Source: an uncultured Bacteroides sp.
GTDB taxonomy: Bacteria; Bacteroidota; Bacteroidia; Bacteroidales; Bacteroidaceae
Direction: 5' to 3'
Length of the DNA: 24,751 nt
Assembly: GCA_948847595.1 (NCBI GenBank)
Contig: CAQOGY010000029.1
Span: 1-24,751 of the forward strand
Of this stretch, positions 24,693 through 24,751 are shown piece after piece. Within the stretch, counting starts at the first letter, position 1; each line of letters begins with the position of its first letter. The notes beneath the pieces are model-generated. The model was not told where the DNA came from, ran no database searches, and worked only from the letters and a program-made list of their open reading frames with translations. The position numbers and the translations under genes are program-made.

Positions 24693-24721
24693 AACACATT
24701 ATCAATATTAAAATACCAAAT
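24693..24721 (+). promoter_or_regulatory. 29-base leader between hairpin and the last ORF
   Basis: This is the second copy of the leader seen at 23717-23745, with ATTAT and TAAAATA at the same offsets. Its presence supports the ATG at 24722 as a real start. Confidence 0.45.
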
Positions 24722-24751
24722 ATGCCAATATATACAAGAATTATAACATCA
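24722..24751 (+). CDS. Start of a third cassette gene, cut by the window end
   Basis: Ten codons (MPIYTRIITS) are open from an ATG placed exactly 29 bases after a hairpin, as for the Imm51-like gene. Nothing can be said about function. The gene continues beyond the window. The call rests on the repeated hairpin-leader-ATG layout. Confidence 0.5.
   Translation, partial: MPIYTRIITS

Noticed and set aside
1..24751. tRNA, rRNA or riboswitch genes
   Set aside because: I saw no cloverleaf with TTCRANY, no rRNA segments and no known riboswitch core in the intergenic regions. A covariance scan would be needed to exclude weak candidates.

Overview
The window looks like a chromosomal segment of a gut Bacteroides or close relative. 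The evidence is the SusC/SusD pair with a FecR regulator, the giant hybrid two-component regulator, Bacteroides-type promoters (-7 box TAnnTTTG), and families typical of Bacteroidales such as Rpn-type nucleases, DUF5117 met-zincins and an AmgK-RapZ fusion. Most of the window is ordinary core or glycan/peptide-uptake chromosome. The right end is visibly richer in A+T and has an accessory character.

Left to right: (1) 1-1540 holds a 5'-truncated Rpn-family nuclease gene with a KEG-repeat tail and its terminator, then about 650 bases with no gene but several perfect dyads. (2) 1538-3538 is a soluble PAS-PAS hybrid histidine kinase. (3) 3648-5838 is a two-gene minus-strand operon for a MurNAc/GlcNAc salvage kinase (AmgK type) fused to the C-terminal domain of RapZ, followed by a MurU-type uridylyltransferase. 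This is a predicted peptidoglycan-recycling shortcut to UDP-MurNAc. (4) 5954-9901, divergent from it, is a 1315-residue hybrid two-component system with no polysaccharide-utilisation genes beside it. (5) 10006-12556 is a minus-strand gpmA - class I fructose-bisphosphate aldolase - transaldolase run of central carbon enzymes. (6) 12795-21452 is a four-gene minus-strand operon, FecR - STN-SusC - SusD - zinc metalloprotease, ending in a strong UUCG-loop terminator. It probably captures and trims a proteinaceous or peptide-bearing substrate. No ECF sigma gene lies beside the FecR gene. (7) 21676-22404 is a TetR-like regulator whose C-terminal tail resembles the tail of the Rpn protein at the other end of the window.

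The most unusual part is 22640-24751. A tyrosine recombinase gene with a large internal deletion is followed, all on the plus strand, by small A+T-rich single-gene units: an unrecognised 211-residue protein, an Imm51-like immunity domain fused to HEAT-like helices, and the start of a third ORF. Each unit is followed by a different perfect or near-perfect hairpin without a U-tract. After two of these hairpins there is an exactly 29-base leader with shared blocks before the next ATG. This layout matches what is known of recombinase-associated acquired interbacterial defence (rAID) arrays of Bacteroidales: integron-like stockpiles of orphan immunity genes against type VI secretion or contact-dependent toxins. 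Here the array is seen at its recombinase-proximal end, with the recombinase broken.
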